A DNA stretch of 64,000 bases from Charina bottae (GCA_023362775.1 JALMGJ010000004.1:57043298-57107297); one strand, 5' to 3'. Shown: positions 22,551 to 33,935, numbered from the stretch's first letter. Notes: a model not told the origin generated them from the sequence alone. Numbers and translations are program-made.

Positions 22551-23971
22551 CTTTCAGTCTATTAGAAAAAATGAGTCTATTCCCCTATAGTCAGATAGGA
22601 GAAGAGTACATTTCATGACTATATTTCTTTTAGCCTGCCATATGGCAGTTAATTTTACTGTTATTGTTCCTATAATATTTTTGCATAATCCTTTTTTCTA
22701 ACAGTATACTCAAGTCTATTGGAAGTCTTGAATCTTATAAAGATATAAATTAATTCCACATTGCATTATTTGCTGTGAGAGGGATGCTTAATTGAGGAAT
22801 AATTATTGTGTAACCAATAATTATTCCTGTAACCAATTCATTTAAAGCATGTTTATCTGCACATCACTTTCAGTCTCAAACTAGTTATGGCTCCAAGAGA
22901 AAAATGAACTAGCTATTCCCATTGAGCTGATAAACCAAAAGCCATTGCATAAAAAAAATAAAAGATATGAAGAAGAAAGGGGAAATATCCTTTCAATTAA
23001 ATAAGTCGTAAACTGTGATAAATTATATTCTCTTGGGAAACACAGTTTTGCTTTATAAACTAAGATGCAAAATAATCTAGTTTGTGCTTGTAATTAATAG
23101 ACCTGTTTAAAAAAACAGCACGCGCTGATTTTGAAGAAATTCTTTTTTTAAATATCTTCATCTTCAACAGTAAGAAAGCATGCTGTTCAGTTTCTACCAA
23201 TGAAAAGTTTGTGAGAGTAATAGCTTTATTCTACAGATAAATCTATCAGCTTAAGTAGTTTTTCCTACTCATTATCTACACTCTGTAGGTTCAGACAAAA
23301 ACCTCTGACTCAGAGGATAATGTTGAGATAGATTTAGTCCTGATAGTAAATTTTCATTTTGAATCTAACTTAGAGTGCTCTGTGGTAAACCAATGAATAA
23401 AATTCTCTAAAGGCTCTCTGGGATGTCACAAAGTCATAAGCTCAGAGTTATTTCACATACATAGTTTCCAAAGCATTTATTGTTGAAGAAATACATAGCG
23501 TATATTAAGCATACTTTTAACATGAAACTGTATGTTGGAGTTTGATTTCCTGGTACAATATTATGTATAATATAATTTCTAAAGTCATTGTTGGATGCAT
23601 GTATTGACTACGTTATGTAGTCAGATGCTTCATTTATATGTGCATAATGTCTCTGAACAATTGTACAGTCTCATGATGTAAAACAAGTCTATTAAATCCT
23701 GTATTGTATTTAATACTACATAAGCACGAAAGGTTTCCACACTGGTTTTTTTAGGAGGATTGGGGATTTTACAGAAGTTTGTTTACTATACCGTAACATT
23801 TAACTAAATTGCTTCCCAAGGCAGCTGATAAAAACTAATAGCAAACATTTAACTTCAATAAGTAACAGTGAAACAGCATAAAAGTTGTACGTGAGCATGG
23901 TTATTCTAGTCAGAGCTTTTTTTCAATAGCATATTATATTTATGTATGTCTGTGTATGTGTTTTATTACAG
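22551..23971 (+). other. Intron upstream of the POLA1-like exon
   Basis: AT-rich intron without recognised repeats. It ends with a pyrimidine-containing tract and the acceptor TTTTATTACAG at 23961-23971. Confidence 0.6.
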
Positions 23972-24065
23972 TACTCTGACAAGGCCTTATTCACCCAGCT
24001 ATGCTTTTACCGTTATATTTTTGATGTGGACTATGCAAAAGAAAAATGTACTGGTCCAGAGAAAG
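23972..24065 (+). CDS. POLA1: POLA1 exon (DNA polymerase alpha catalytic subunit, near C-terminus)
   Basis: A 94 bp exon has an AG acceptor at 23970-23971 and a GTATGT donor starting at 24066. It enters in phase 0 and leaves after one base of the next codon. The 31 codons read [18 protein letters not shown], then [13 protein letters not shown]. This closely resembles the part of POLA1 just after the second cysteine-rich (zinc or iron-sulfur binding) motif of the C-terminal domain, which contacts the B subunit of the primase-polymerase complex that starts DNA replication. The divergent tail after the YIFD position is also the variable part between vertebrates as far as I recall. No stop or frameshift. 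The flanking coding exons were not found in the window, in line with large introns at this end of the gene. Confidence 0.9.
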
Positions 24066-24571
24066 GTATGTTACAACACTGTAATTACCCTGCAAGTTTA
24101 AAGTGGGAATTTGCATCATAAAAGGCAGTCCTATTTTCTGGTGTCAGGCCAATGTACCTCATTCTGTTAACATAATATACATAAAGGTAGCTGACTGCAT
24201 GAATTAAGAAATTGCGTATAAGAAAGAAGTTGTATGTCATAATCAACTGTATATCTCTGACCACTAAAAGAAATGTCTGGGAAACTTTAAATTCTCTTAA
24301 GTGATTGAGAATGCTGGTAGTTTATCCTTTCCTTTGCTGGAAGCTTCCTTCTGATTAATCTTTTTAGTATTTTTAACAGAGTATGTATATTTCAATTTTC
24401 CATATGTGATGAGATTATATTTACTAATGTATATACTTAATGTATTTTATATATGCATTTTTTATAAATAACATGTACATTGTTAGTGATATATAAGGTA
24501 ACTATCAAAAATATAAAGGTAAAATTATACACCTGTGCAAAGCATTCAAAGAAACCATCTCTCTTCCCACA
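24066..24571 (+). other. Intron downstream of the POLA1-like exon
   Basis: Begins with the consensus donor GTATGT. AT-rich, nothing else recognised. Confidence 0.6.
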
Positions 24572-24769
24572 AGCAAGTCAAAGGGGAAACCAGCAGGAAG
24601 TCGGAACTCGTGGTCACATGATGTCCTTGCTTAATGACCCTTGCTGTCCTCGCTTAACGACAGCAACCAGGTCTGCCTGAATTGCCATCACTAAGTGGCG
24701 CAGTCACGTGACATCACGCTTTACGACCTCATCGCTTAGCAATTGCCATTGTTAACCGACAACTACCTG
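24572..24769. mobile_element. Tigger-like element, right end only
   Basis: The right end GACAACTACCTG followed by TA matches the inverted terminal repeat of the elements at 683 and 25762. Inside are CTTGCTTAATGACC, CGCTTAACGAC and TCACGTGACATCACG blocks shared with them. The left terminal repeat is missing, so the copy is truncated or deleted at about 24572. Confidence 0.65.
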
Positions 24770-24771
24770 TA

Positions 24772-25758
24772 ATAAACATGTAATAAAAATTTGAATGACC
24801 AATCAACCAGATATACCTAAAAAGCATGTATTGTAACTAAAACTCTTTTATTTGAAGTAGAGTGATTTGAGAATAGGTCAGGTTCACTTTAAAGTATCAA
24901 CAGTCTTCATAGGTCACTAATTCATATGATGTGTAAGGTTGGACACCTCTATAAAGTTCACATTTTGTTTTCAGGCAGAAGTCCATTTTAATCCATTTCT
25001 GCATCTGATTTGTATTTGTTTTAAGAATTCCATGTGAATCTTCTATACATATTTTTGTGTTTCAGTGCATGAAAATATGTACACATTTCCCTTATAAATG
25101 TATTTTTGTCTCCTGCTTTCCCTAATGTACACTTTTTAATGTATTGATATTTGGAAAACACATCAGACATTTTAGAGAAGTAAAAAAATGTATTATGGTT
25201 GGCATACCAGAATATTTTATATTCAGAATATACAAATTAGATTGGCTCATACTAAAATGCATACCAAATTAATTCTCTTAGATACCCAAATATGTCATAA
25301 TTGGAGGCCAATTAACTCTTTTTCCAAAGTCTTCATATCAGTGATCATTCAAAAAGATGGTCTATTTGCATATAGGAAAAGTTTAATACATTGCAAGGTA
25401 TTACTAAACATACTAAAATTGAATAAATACCCAATTTCCAAACTTAATCTATGCATTGAAAGATGAAGATTAGAGGCTAGGCATGAATGGGCATTCATGG
25501 AAAAGTAATGTAACCCTGCTTCCATGAATCCTAAATAATACTTTGTGAATGGAGATTACTTGGAAACTCAAATTAAGTATACCATATTTGGTTTATTCCA
25601 ATTTCCAAAGCTTTGGTAGCAAAACTTTTTGGCTGAGGATTTCTCCTAGTATATCACTTTATTATCTCTTTCTCTTTTTATTATAATTTGGAGGACAAGA
25701 AAATTGGGAGAATTTTCTGGTACTGATGATACTGATTTCTGTGTATACATGAACTTGT
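24772..25758. other. Intron sequence, nothing recognised
   Basis: AT-rich unique-looking sequence. The 92-codon frame at 25188-25466 has no recognisable family and no exon borders that I could support. Confidence 0.4.
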
Positions 25759-25761
25759 GTA

Positions 25762-26499
25762 CAAGTAGTCCTCGACTGACGACCATTCATTCAGCCACTG
25801 TTCGAAATTACAACAGTGCTGAGCGAATGGTGGTTATGACCGGTCCTCAAAGTTCTGGCCGTCCCAGCATCCCTGCGGTCACGTGATTGCAATCTGGGCA
25901 CTTGGCAACCAGTTCACACTTGTCACCCGTGTTGCAGTGCCCCCGTGATCATGTGATCGCCATTTGCGATCTTTCCTGCTAGCTTCCCTAGAAAGTCAAT
26001 GGAGAAGCCAGCAGGGAAGGTCGCAAGTCGCTGGGGTAAGTCTCCCCTATCCATGTACCCTCTCTCAGCCCCTCTGCACTTGCACCGCACTGGCCACTTG
26101 CACACCCCTACACACCCTCCCGGAGCCTTGCCATGCAACTCATGCACCCCTGCACACCCTCCCGAGTGTCCCTCGCACACCCTCCCTGAGCCTCACTATG
26201 CCTCCCTCGCACACTCACACACCCCCTCGCACCCTCCTGCACCTGGCAGCAGCCACTTACCTGCCTGCCAGCCTGCTTGTTAGCCACCTGGAACTTGCAA
26301 CCTCCTGCAGGCTTCCCCACTGACTTGGTTGTGGGAAGCCAGCAGGAAGTTGCCTCTCCTAACAACCGTGGGATTCAGTTAATGGTGGCAACTGGGACTG
26401 CAGGGATTGTCGCTAAGCGATGCGGTCGCGCTTTACAATCGCACTGCTTAGCAACAGAAATTCCAGTCCCAATTGCCATCGCAAGTTGAGGACTACCTG
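25762..26499. mobile_element. Long Tigger-like element with C-rich internal minisatellite
   Basis: The ends CAAGTAGTCCTCGACTGACG and CAAGTTGAGGACTACCTG are inverted repeats bordered by TA (25760-25761, 26500-26501). At 738 bp it is twice the size of the copy at 683. Between about 26045 and 26260 the interior is a C-rich array of loosely repeated CACACCCTCCC and GAGCC units, which explains several long open frames on both strands. No transposase is present. Confidence 0.75.
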
Positions 26500-26501
26500 T
26501 A

Positions 26502-26794
26502 TACATATGCTTCTATTATAGAACCTACTTGTTTTCCAGCCCTTCTCATCCCTTTGTATTTTCAGCTTTTTCACTAGCTCCTTACTTAGACTTCCATTAT
26601 TGGAGCAATAGATAACACATTTGAGCATTTTTTTTTCAAGATTATTATAGTTTCTCAAAATAAATTCTAAATCAGAGATATTACAGCTATTGTAAAATCA
26701 ATGGAAGGCCAAAATTGAGTGTCCAAATTGAGGGGATCCAACATACAGCCTAGGGACAAGAAAATTTACAAATGCAACAGGTTTAAACATTTTG
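26502..26794. other. Intron sequence, nothing recognised
   Basis: No feature recognised in this short stretch. Confidence 0.35.
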
Positions 26795-27590
26795 GGGGAC
26801 TATAATTTCCTGGATCAGGAGTCCCTCCATACAGTCACTCATGCCCTGGTCATCTCCCATATAGACTACTGCAATGCGCTTTACATGGGGCTACCCTTGA
26901 AGAGTATCCGGAAGCTCCAACTGGTCCAGAATGCGGCTGCGCGCGCAGTTATTGGTGCCCCTAGATCGGCCCATGTGACACCTCTGCTGCGCCAGCTGCA
27001 CTGGGTACCTTTATGCTTCCAGGTGCAATTCAAGGTGTTGGTTATGACCTTTAAAGCCCTACAGGGCATGGGACCAGGGTATCTGAGGGACCGCCTCACC
27101 CCCATAACTTCAAACTGTCCCACTCAATTATGTAGAGAGGGCGTGCTTCGGACCCCGTCGGTAAGGGAGTTTCGTTTGACGGGATCCAGAAGGCAGGCCT
27201 TCTCGGCAGTGGCGCCCGCCCTCTGGAACATTTTGCCCCTGGAGGTGAGGCAGGCCCCATCGCTCCTCTCCTTCTGGAAGAACTTAAAGACCTGGTTTTG
27301 CCGCCTCGCATGGGATGGGAATAGGGATAGTTCTTCATGGGGATGGCTGGTACCATAGAGCCCTTTTAAACATCATGATCTGCCCTCTTGGATTTTCTAT
27401 TTAACTTATAATAATAATTGAGTATATATTGTATTTTTATCTTTTATACTATAATTTTAATTCTGTGTTTGTAAACCGCCCAGAGTCCCCTTTGAGGGAG
27501 TTGGCACGGTGATAAAAGTTGAAATAATAATAATAATAAAAAAAAATAATTTATTTTAATAATAATAATAAATAATAAAATAATGATAAG
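26795..27590 (+). mobile_element. CR1-like LINE 3' end with open C-terminal frame
   Basis: A 188-codon open frame (26792-27358) encodes the end of CR1-type ORF2: HTLVISHIDYCNALYMGLPL, SIRKLQLVQNAAARAVIGAP, a TPLLRQLHWVPL stretch, FKVLVMTFKALQGMGPGYLR and LWNILPLEVRQAPSLLSF. It ends in a stop at 27359. The 3' UTR follows, with AACCGCCCAGAGTCCC at about 27475 and a (AAT)n tail at 27524-27590. The element is 5'-truncated before the catalytic RT motifs. The open frame and preserved CpG sites make it one of the younger CR1-type pieces here. Confidence 0.9.
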
Positions 27591-29938
27591 GGACAGGAAC
27601 AAAAATGTATGGGTTAAGTTTCAATGGTCATTCAAAGTGTTGCTGATCTCAGTTATATATTTTGCTTAGTTGTAGGGAGTAACTTGCTTGCATGCAAGGG
27701 CTGCAAAAAATTTGCTGGCCGAGGATATTTGCTCTGTCAGGAGTAGGCTGAAGCTCTGCAACTTTACAAGGTTTAATAAAGTGAAGAATAGACCTGAAAT
27801 AATTTTTGAACATGACATATTTTCTATTGAATCTCTCATTTTATTGTTCTTTTGCATAAAATCTGCTTACCTAGCAATAGAACATCTTAATTCTAAGGAC
27901 TTCTAACACTAATATCAGAACTATCAGAACAATTACTAAAGTAAAAATGGAAGGTTAGATTATATTGAACCCACTCACTGACTGAAGAAGGTTGGATATT
28001 AAAAGTATTGTGTATATTTTTAGATCAGTACTTTCACTCCGTTCTAAGATCTTTATGCTATTCATTTTTATACTGTGCATTTATTTTAAAAATAAATCCA
28101 TGCTCAGCAAATACTTTTACACATTTATAGCGGAATTTTACACAAGCCCCTTCATACTAAACATGCTCAGTTAACTTTCTGGATGACTAGACTGTAAAAT
28201 TGTATTTAGAAAAATGAAATGGTTAAGCTGTATGACCTCCATGAAAATGCAAAATCTAACTTGGAATATTTGCTTATATCCTGTAATTTAAACATTGTTT
28301 TTTCTCTTGTGCTCATGACTTGGTGTGCGAAATATCAATGCAAAGTGGGTTTTTTATGGATGAGTTGCTAGAAAGCTTTACAAGGAGAGCATTCATCATG
28401 GCAGTATTTCTCAGTGATACTAATGGGGATCTTCAATATGTTTTTGCTAGCAGGTGACAGTTATGTAGAAAAAATAGAGATTGCATGTTGCAATTGTGTC
28501 CCAAAAGAAACTTAAGAATGAAGTACAACATTAAAAAGTGAGCATTTGTATAAATTAAGATGACTATTAGTTCACTCTAGGTACAAGGGAATGCGTAAGA
28601 ATTTGTGTGCATATTAGGATGCATTGAATTGCCATATGGTTGGTATGGAAAGGTAGCATTTATGTCATCATCTTGATAATTGAAGAGGCTTTGAAGACAA
28701 CCTCTCAAGCAACTAATAAAACTGTACCTATCTATATCATATCAAGTTAATTTAGAAAGTAGAACCTTTTTACAATATTCACAGGTTTGCTGATAACCAA
28801 GTGCATAGTTCAAACTAAATCTTTCCAGAAAACTAGGTAGATTTAGCCCCACTTTGGATTAAATAACTGTATAAATCTACTTGAGAAAAAAAATCTCGCT
28901 ATTAAAAATGCTTATAGAATAGAAAAAGTCTTAAATACAGTTTGGGTAGAATTCAGTTTTTCAGGCATGCATTGTGTATTATCCAAAGTGTTTTGAACAT
29001 CAGTATTTAAGAAATAATAAAATTTGCAGTGCTGAACCATCAATTTAAAGTTTTTCTAGCTTGTTTCAAATGTCTCAAGTGGATTTTTAGTCGATTTACT
29101 CTGATTTAGGATAAAACGCATGTTTGATTATCACTAAATTGGTATAATTATATCTTAAGAGGATAATTCACTATCTTAATATCTGTAAGATTTTTCTTTA
29201 ATTGTCAACAGGTAGTTGATACACTAGACTAATAGCTGATTTTATTATTTATTTATTTATTTGGGAAGTTTTTAAGCAATAAGAGATTTTTTGTAGGTGT
29301 ATTGTGGTTATACAGTTGATAGTTTTTATTTCCATAATGTTTTTTACTACATAATTATACATCTTAATTACGTAATTACCATCATAATTATTATGTAATT
29401 ACGTGTAGTTCCACTAATTACAAAATCAGGAAGTATAATTATCTAGTGCAAAATTTCTAAAATCTTATTTTATGAACTGGAGAGTATTTAAAAGACCAAT
29501 TGGTGAACTAGTAACATATTTTCTTTTCTTACTTTTGATATGCTGGTTTAATTTCTGGCCTCCATTTTTTGAAGACAAAAGTGGCTAAAGATGTTTCTGA
29601 CATCTGCATTTTGTAACTTATGGAAATAAAATAACGTTATTTTGCTTTGCTATGTTACCTTCATCTGAATTTTTCCTCAACTTTTGCTGCTACTGTTACG
29701 TATCAAGGCTTTCGTTGCTTTAATTTTCAGTAACTGCCTACCTATCCAATGTATAATTACAAATTGGAAGTTACTGCAACACTAAGAAGTCAGTTTATCT
29801 AGTACAGTCATTAGGTTTTTATATGGAAGATAGGGGCTCTTGTCTCAGCTCAATCTTGCATTATCTGATTTGGCTTCAGTTCTTTTTTTGTGATATAATT
29901 ACATGCTGGCATGATTAAGATTATAAATTCAAGATACT
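27591..29938. other. Intron sequence with an AT-rich palindrome
   Basis: About 2.3 kb without recognised repeats apart from a (TTTA)n run near 29245-29262 and the palindrome listed at 29370. No gene recognised. Confidence 0.4.
29370..29404. repeat. Inverted repeat with homeodomain-like cores
   Basis: ACGTAATTAC (29370-29379) and its complement GTAATTACGT (29395-29404) flank an AT-rich 15 bp loop. TAATTA cores occur on both arms and once more at 29415. It could be a protein-binding site or chance in AT-rich DNA. Confidence 0.45.
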
Positions 29939-29949
29939 ATATAAATTCT

Positions 29950-30163
29950 TCTTGCCAACCTAGCAATTCGAAAGCATGCAAATGCAAGTAGATAAATAGG
30001 TACCACTTTGGTGGGACGGTAACAGTGTCCCACGCGTGTCATGACGGCCACATGACCGCAGAAGCATCTTCGGACAGCGCTGGCTCTTCGGCTAAGAAAT
30101 GGAGATGAACACCACCCCCTAGAGTCGGACACGACTGTTCAGGGGAAAACCTTTACCTTTTTA
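29950..30163 (+). mobile_element. Sauria-type SINE, 5'-truncated
   Basis: The body begins at CTTGCCAACCTAGCAATTCG and lacks the tRNA head. It then has the CATGCAAATGCAAGTAGATA, GGCCACATGACCGCAGAAGC and CTGGCTCTTCGGCTAAG blocks and the end AGAGTCGGACACGACTG with a CCTTTACCTTT tail. Perfect 11 bp duplications ATATAAATTCT lie at 29939-29949 and 30164-30174. The 3' block resembles the BovB 3' end, the expected partner LINE for its mobilisation. Confidence 0.9.
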
Positions 30164-30273
30164 ATATAAATTCTAGTTCCTATTATTTTTATTGAACAAT
30201 AATTTATGTTATTTTTATAAACATGATATTCATACAGTGTGAACTAATCCTCATCAATGAATCATCTTTTATG

Positions 30274-30838
30274 GAGTCCTTGGTGCTCTCTGAGCCAGGT
30301 TGTTTGCTTGCAGACGTTTCATTGCCTGACTGGGCAACATCTTCACTGCAAGCAAACAACCAATCTCAGAGAGCACCAAGGACTCCACAGTTCAACCCTG
30401 AGCTTTCAGAGTGCGTAGACCATTTCACCATCCACTGCTGCTGTGAAAGAAATCTGCTTGTCTGCTGCTGTAATAAACTACAGAGTCTGTTGTTTCAAAT
30501 ATATACAGACCTTTACTATACAGCACACAATATTTACAAGTACACTCCTCAACCAACTCCATACAAAACTACCCACACCATGTTTCACATCCACGGTATA
30601 CAGTATATACACATAGTTCTGCTTACTCATACCCAGATACAGGTGCAGTTAGTTAGCAGCAGTCAACTACCTCAATTACTTCTCAAGGTTGGTGAGCTCA
30701 GCCAACACCTGAGTTAATTAGTCTCAGCTGCTAGCCATTATCTCATTTGCACGTCCTCGTCAGACCAGTAAAATCCCAAGAATAATATAATTTTTCTTTA
30801 CATACACTGACATGAGCTACATATGTTCTCTTCTATTG
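30274..30838 (+). mobile_element. Penelope-like insertion, copy P2, inverted 5' end
   Basis: A 565 bp insert lies between perfect 15 bp duplications GAATCATCTTTTATG (30259-30273 and 30839-30853). Its first 39 bp (30274-30312) are repeated in inverted form at 30347-30385 with three mismatches. Between the arms, on the minus strand, is TGAAGA, a GTTGCC/GGCAAT stem and GAAACGTC, a hammerhead-like core. The first core base is G rather than C. The remaining 450 bp carry no frame I can name. The same two-arm design occurs at 56872. Confidence 0.75.
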
Positions 30839-30853
30839 GAATCATCTTTTATG

Positions 30854-31185
30854 AAATAAGCAAAATATAACCAATATAGACAATATTTTATAAATTAAAT
30901 TATTGGTAGAAAAGAAATGTCCTTAAAATTAAAACCAAGGAAGTGGACATGTCCAGCAATAGTTTTGATTGTTTTGCTTTTGAATGTTTGGCCATCATTC
31001 TATATTATACAGGAAGAATCTATGACCACTTGGGCTGAAATGGACATTCAACATAGTTCAATAAATATATCCTCTTGGCAAGATTCCTAAGCCCTTCATG
31101 AATTGTTCAATATGATTACTAGGGCTTGCCATCCCACCCACTACTTGGAACCCCCAGTTAAACACTCCAATTATTATTCATCCTC
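30854..31185. other. Intron sequence, nothing recognised
   Basis: No feature recognised. Confidence 0.35.
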
Positions 31186-31256
31186 TCTTACTTATTTATT
31201 CATTAGGCTTATATGACTGCCAAATTGGAAAGGCTCAAGGCAGCTATATGAGTATG
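31186..31256 (-). repeat. Short LINE 3' tail (CR1/L2 type), degraded
   Basis: TTATTTATTCATT followed by GGCTTATATGACTGCC and AAGGCAGCTATATGA resembles the inverted tail block of the CR1/L2-type elements in this window. It is strongly degraded. Confidence 0.4.
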
Positions 31257-32417
31257 TGCAGCGCCGGCAGGAACCACACAGATGCTTAGCTTTGATCAGA
31301 GACCATGGAAACCAAATCAACCAAAAATAATCCTGGTTCCCATTAGTACTAATGTTATCTTAGGTAACCCCCATCTGTCCATTGTCCATGCCAGAAGAAG
31401 GCTTCACTGATGGTAATTCCTAGCAGCTGTGATGGTAGTGGCCTAGGTAGGGGAGGATTCAATATTAATAAGCGATGCTAAAATAAATGGATGTTAGCAG
31501 CTATCTGGATGTGTCTTTCACTTCAGAAAATATTTACCATACTGCATATAAGCATTTGCTCAAGGAAAATATTCTAAGTATTAGAAATTAAAGCTACTTG
31601 GAAAACATTTAGCCCAATTCTGCTACATGCTGATTCTGCAATACAGGCTGTATCTATAAGAGCCTGACAGTTGGCTATTAAGAACCAACTTCAGTATTTC
31701 CAGTGAGAAGGAATCCACCACTTCTAATGACAATCTGATCTGTAGCTGAAGAGCTCTCATTGTTGGAAACCCCCTTTAAACTCCATTTAAAATCTGTTTC
31801 CCTGCACCCGTTGGTGCTAGTTCTTTTCTGAATAATAGGGAACTGTTCTGTTTTGTCTGATTCATCATTGCCTTTTATGTCTCTGCTTAATCTTATCACC
31901 AGGCTCATAGAACTTGTTTCATAGGATTTGGTTTCCAGCCCATGTTCCCAACCCATACTTGATGGGAGCAAGTTTGTTAGGAAGAGAGAAATTACTTTTT
32001 TAAAAATAAGAGGTGTGAAAATATCTATGCCTCGCAAGCATTGTTCAGTGCTATTTAATGCAAGCTTTGTTAGCATGAGCAGACCCTCATTGCTTTAAGG
32101 TCTGGTGGCCAATTGTCATTGATATAACTCATTCGATTTCATACTGAATTTACATTTTAATTTTTAAAAACAGAACTTCCTTTCCTAGAGCGAGCATTGC
32201 CTTCATTAGGATATATCTGGAATCCTAACAACCTGAAATAATGACCTCTTCTAAAGAGTCACTATATTTTTACGTGTGTGACAAAATAAAGAAGGTCTTA
32301 TGTCCACAAGTGGCCTCTGAAATGGGGGTTTATAGCAGTACTTGGGGGATGGGTATTCCATTGATGTATGTTCTCTTGAACATGCTACTATTAGTACTAA
32401 AATGGGGGTACCACTAG
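31257..32417. other. Intron sequence, nothing recognised
   Basis: About 1.2 kb. The 132-codon frame at 31678-32076 (minus) has no recognisable domain, and no exon borders support it. Confidence 0.35.
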
Positions 32418-32454
32418 AACAGAGGTGGGAAACTTTTGGTGGCCAAGAACTACA
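32418..32454. mobile_element. End of another hAT element (fragment)
   Basis: CAGAGGTGGGAAACTTTTGG and GGCCAAGAAC look like the terminal repeat of a common hAT type. The hAT MITE at 32463 interrupts it a few bases later. Only this end is visible. Confidence 0.4.
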
Positions 32455-32462
32455 CTTTAGAG

Positions 32463-32652
32463 CAGAGCTTTCCAAACTGTGTGTCGCGACACAAAAGTGT
32501 ATCGCCACACACAGCGTGGTGTGTCGCCACACGCCCCCCCGAGCCGCCGCACGCCCCCCCGCGCCGCCACCGTGCGTGCGCCGCCGCACCGTCGCCGTGC
32601 GCCCGCCGCTGGCACTGGTGTGTCACCAGCAGCAGCACTTTGGAAAGCCCTG
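32463..32652. mobile_element. hAT MITE, copy e (TSD ctttagag)
   Basis: Ends CAGAGCTTTCCAAACTGTG and CTTTGGAAAGCCCTG with perfect 8 bp duplications CTTTAGAG (32455-32462 and 32653-32660). The 190 bp interior is almost all CCGCCGC-type CpG sequence, giving overlapping frames on both strands that are not genes. It is the shortest of the family here. Confidence 0.92.
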
Positions 32653-32689
32653 CTTTAGAGATTCAAAATAAGAAAGCAGTAAATATCCC

Positions 32690-33054
32690 AGATGCAAAGT
32701 ATGGAATCCTTTCAGTCGGTATTTTGTAACACGTTCTTTGTTTTTGACAAAAATAACAGCTTTCAAACATTTTCTGTAGCTAGCCAAGAGTCTTTCTATC
32801 CTTTTGGATTTTTTCCCCTAGTTTTCTTTGCAGAAATCTTCTAGCTCAGAAAATTCTTAGGTATCTTTACATGCACTGCATGTTTGAGATCTCTTGCAGA
32901 TTTTCAGCGATATTCAAATCTGGAGACTATGAAGGCCATTCCAAATCCTTTATCTTTCTTCCTTGTAAGTTTTTAATGGTTGATTTGGAGATGTGTTTCA
33001 GATCTTTTCTTGGTGAAATATCTGCTCCATTTTTTTCAATGTCGGTGAGACATT
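32690..33054 (-). pseudogene. Tc1/mariner-like transposase remnant
   Basis: On the minus strand the region near 33045-32860 reads roughly NISPRKDLKHISKSTIKNLQ, then DLEWPS, a stop, and SPDLNIAENLQ. These correspond to the Tc1-type DNDPKHTSK and EWPSQSPDLNPIENL blocks around the second and third catalytic acidic residues of the DDE transposase. Several stops follow, and the first half of the gene and the terminal repeats were not found. It is an old fossil that lies between a hAT MITE and an RTE. Confidence 0.7.
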
Positions 33055-33935
33055 AACAATTTGATTGATTGATTGATTATGTGCCATCAAATCAGTGTTG
33101 ACTCTTAGGGACCACACAGATTTTCTCCATGATGATCTGTCCCTAACTTGGCCCTTCAGGTCTTCCAATGTTGCCTACATTGCCAGTGTAACTGAGTCTG
33201 CCTACCTTCCTGCCGGTCATCTTTTTCCTTCCACCTTTCCTTGCATTAGACCCTTTTCCAGAGAGCTAGGTGTTTGCATAAAGTGTCCAAAGAAGGATAA
33301 TTTGAGCCTGGTCATTTGTGCTTCAAGTGAGAACTATGGGTTGATTTGTTTGATGATCCATTTGTTTGTTTTCTGGGCTATCTATGGTATTCTCAGGAGT
33401 CTTCTCCAACACCAAAGGTCAAAAGTGTCAGTATTTTTTCTATCTGGCTTCTTCAAAGTCCAGCTTTCAGTTCCATAAAGTATCACAGGGAATACCATTG
33501 CCTATGCTATTCTGATCTTTGTGGGTATAGACATATCACTGCATCTGAATATCTTTTTAAGGCCTTCATGGCTGCTCTACCAACTGCTAGTCTGCAGTGT
33601 ATTTCTTGACTGCTTATTCCTTTACTGTTGATGTTTTCATTCATTCATTCATTCATTCATTCATTCATTCATCACATTTATATAGCCACCCAACTCACAT
33701 ATGTGACTCTGGGCAGTGTACAATTAAAAAAAACATAAAAACAAACATTAAAACTTATAATAAAAACATTAATATTAGTTAAAAATACTAAAAGAGAGCA
33801 TCTTTGATACTTGGTTTGATCGAAAAAGGCAAAAGCTATCTACCAGTTCAATATCTTCATTTTCAATTCTAAGGCTGGTTGTTGTTATTGTGGTCTTCTT
33901 TATATTTAATTTTAGTTCCATTTTTTTCACTGTGC
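33055..33935 (-). mobile_element. Old RTE-clade LINE (family A), split by a LINE tail
   Basis: Blocks 33055-33635 and 33805-33935 are colinear with the copy at 5720-6770. The minus strand encodes VFPVILYGTESWTLKKPDRK and FDLWCWRRLLRIP, the RTE-type C-terminal region, followed by LEAQ, LSFFGHFMQ and GKVEGKR-like remnants. The 3' end is at the left with GATTGATTGATTGATTAT. A minus-strand CR1/L2 tail interrupts it at about 33636-33800. Confidence 0.8.
33636..33800 (-). mobile_element. CR1/L2-type LINE tail nested in the RTE
   Basis: A run of (ATTC)n at 33636-33671 is followed by TTTATATAGCCACCCAACTC and GTGACTCTGGGCAGTGTAC, the inverted terminal block, then A-rich sequence. Comparison with the uninterrupted copy at 6640 shows that this block is an insertion. 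The right border is approximate. Confidence 0.65.

Noticed and set aside
25923..26365. Four overlapping frames of 80-120 codons on both strands
   Set aside because: They cover the C-rich minisatellite of a Tigger-like element and have low-complexity Pro/His/Thr composition.
30223..30717. 164-codon frame
   Set aside because: It runs over the inverted arms and body of the Penelope-like insertion and its codon pattern is random.
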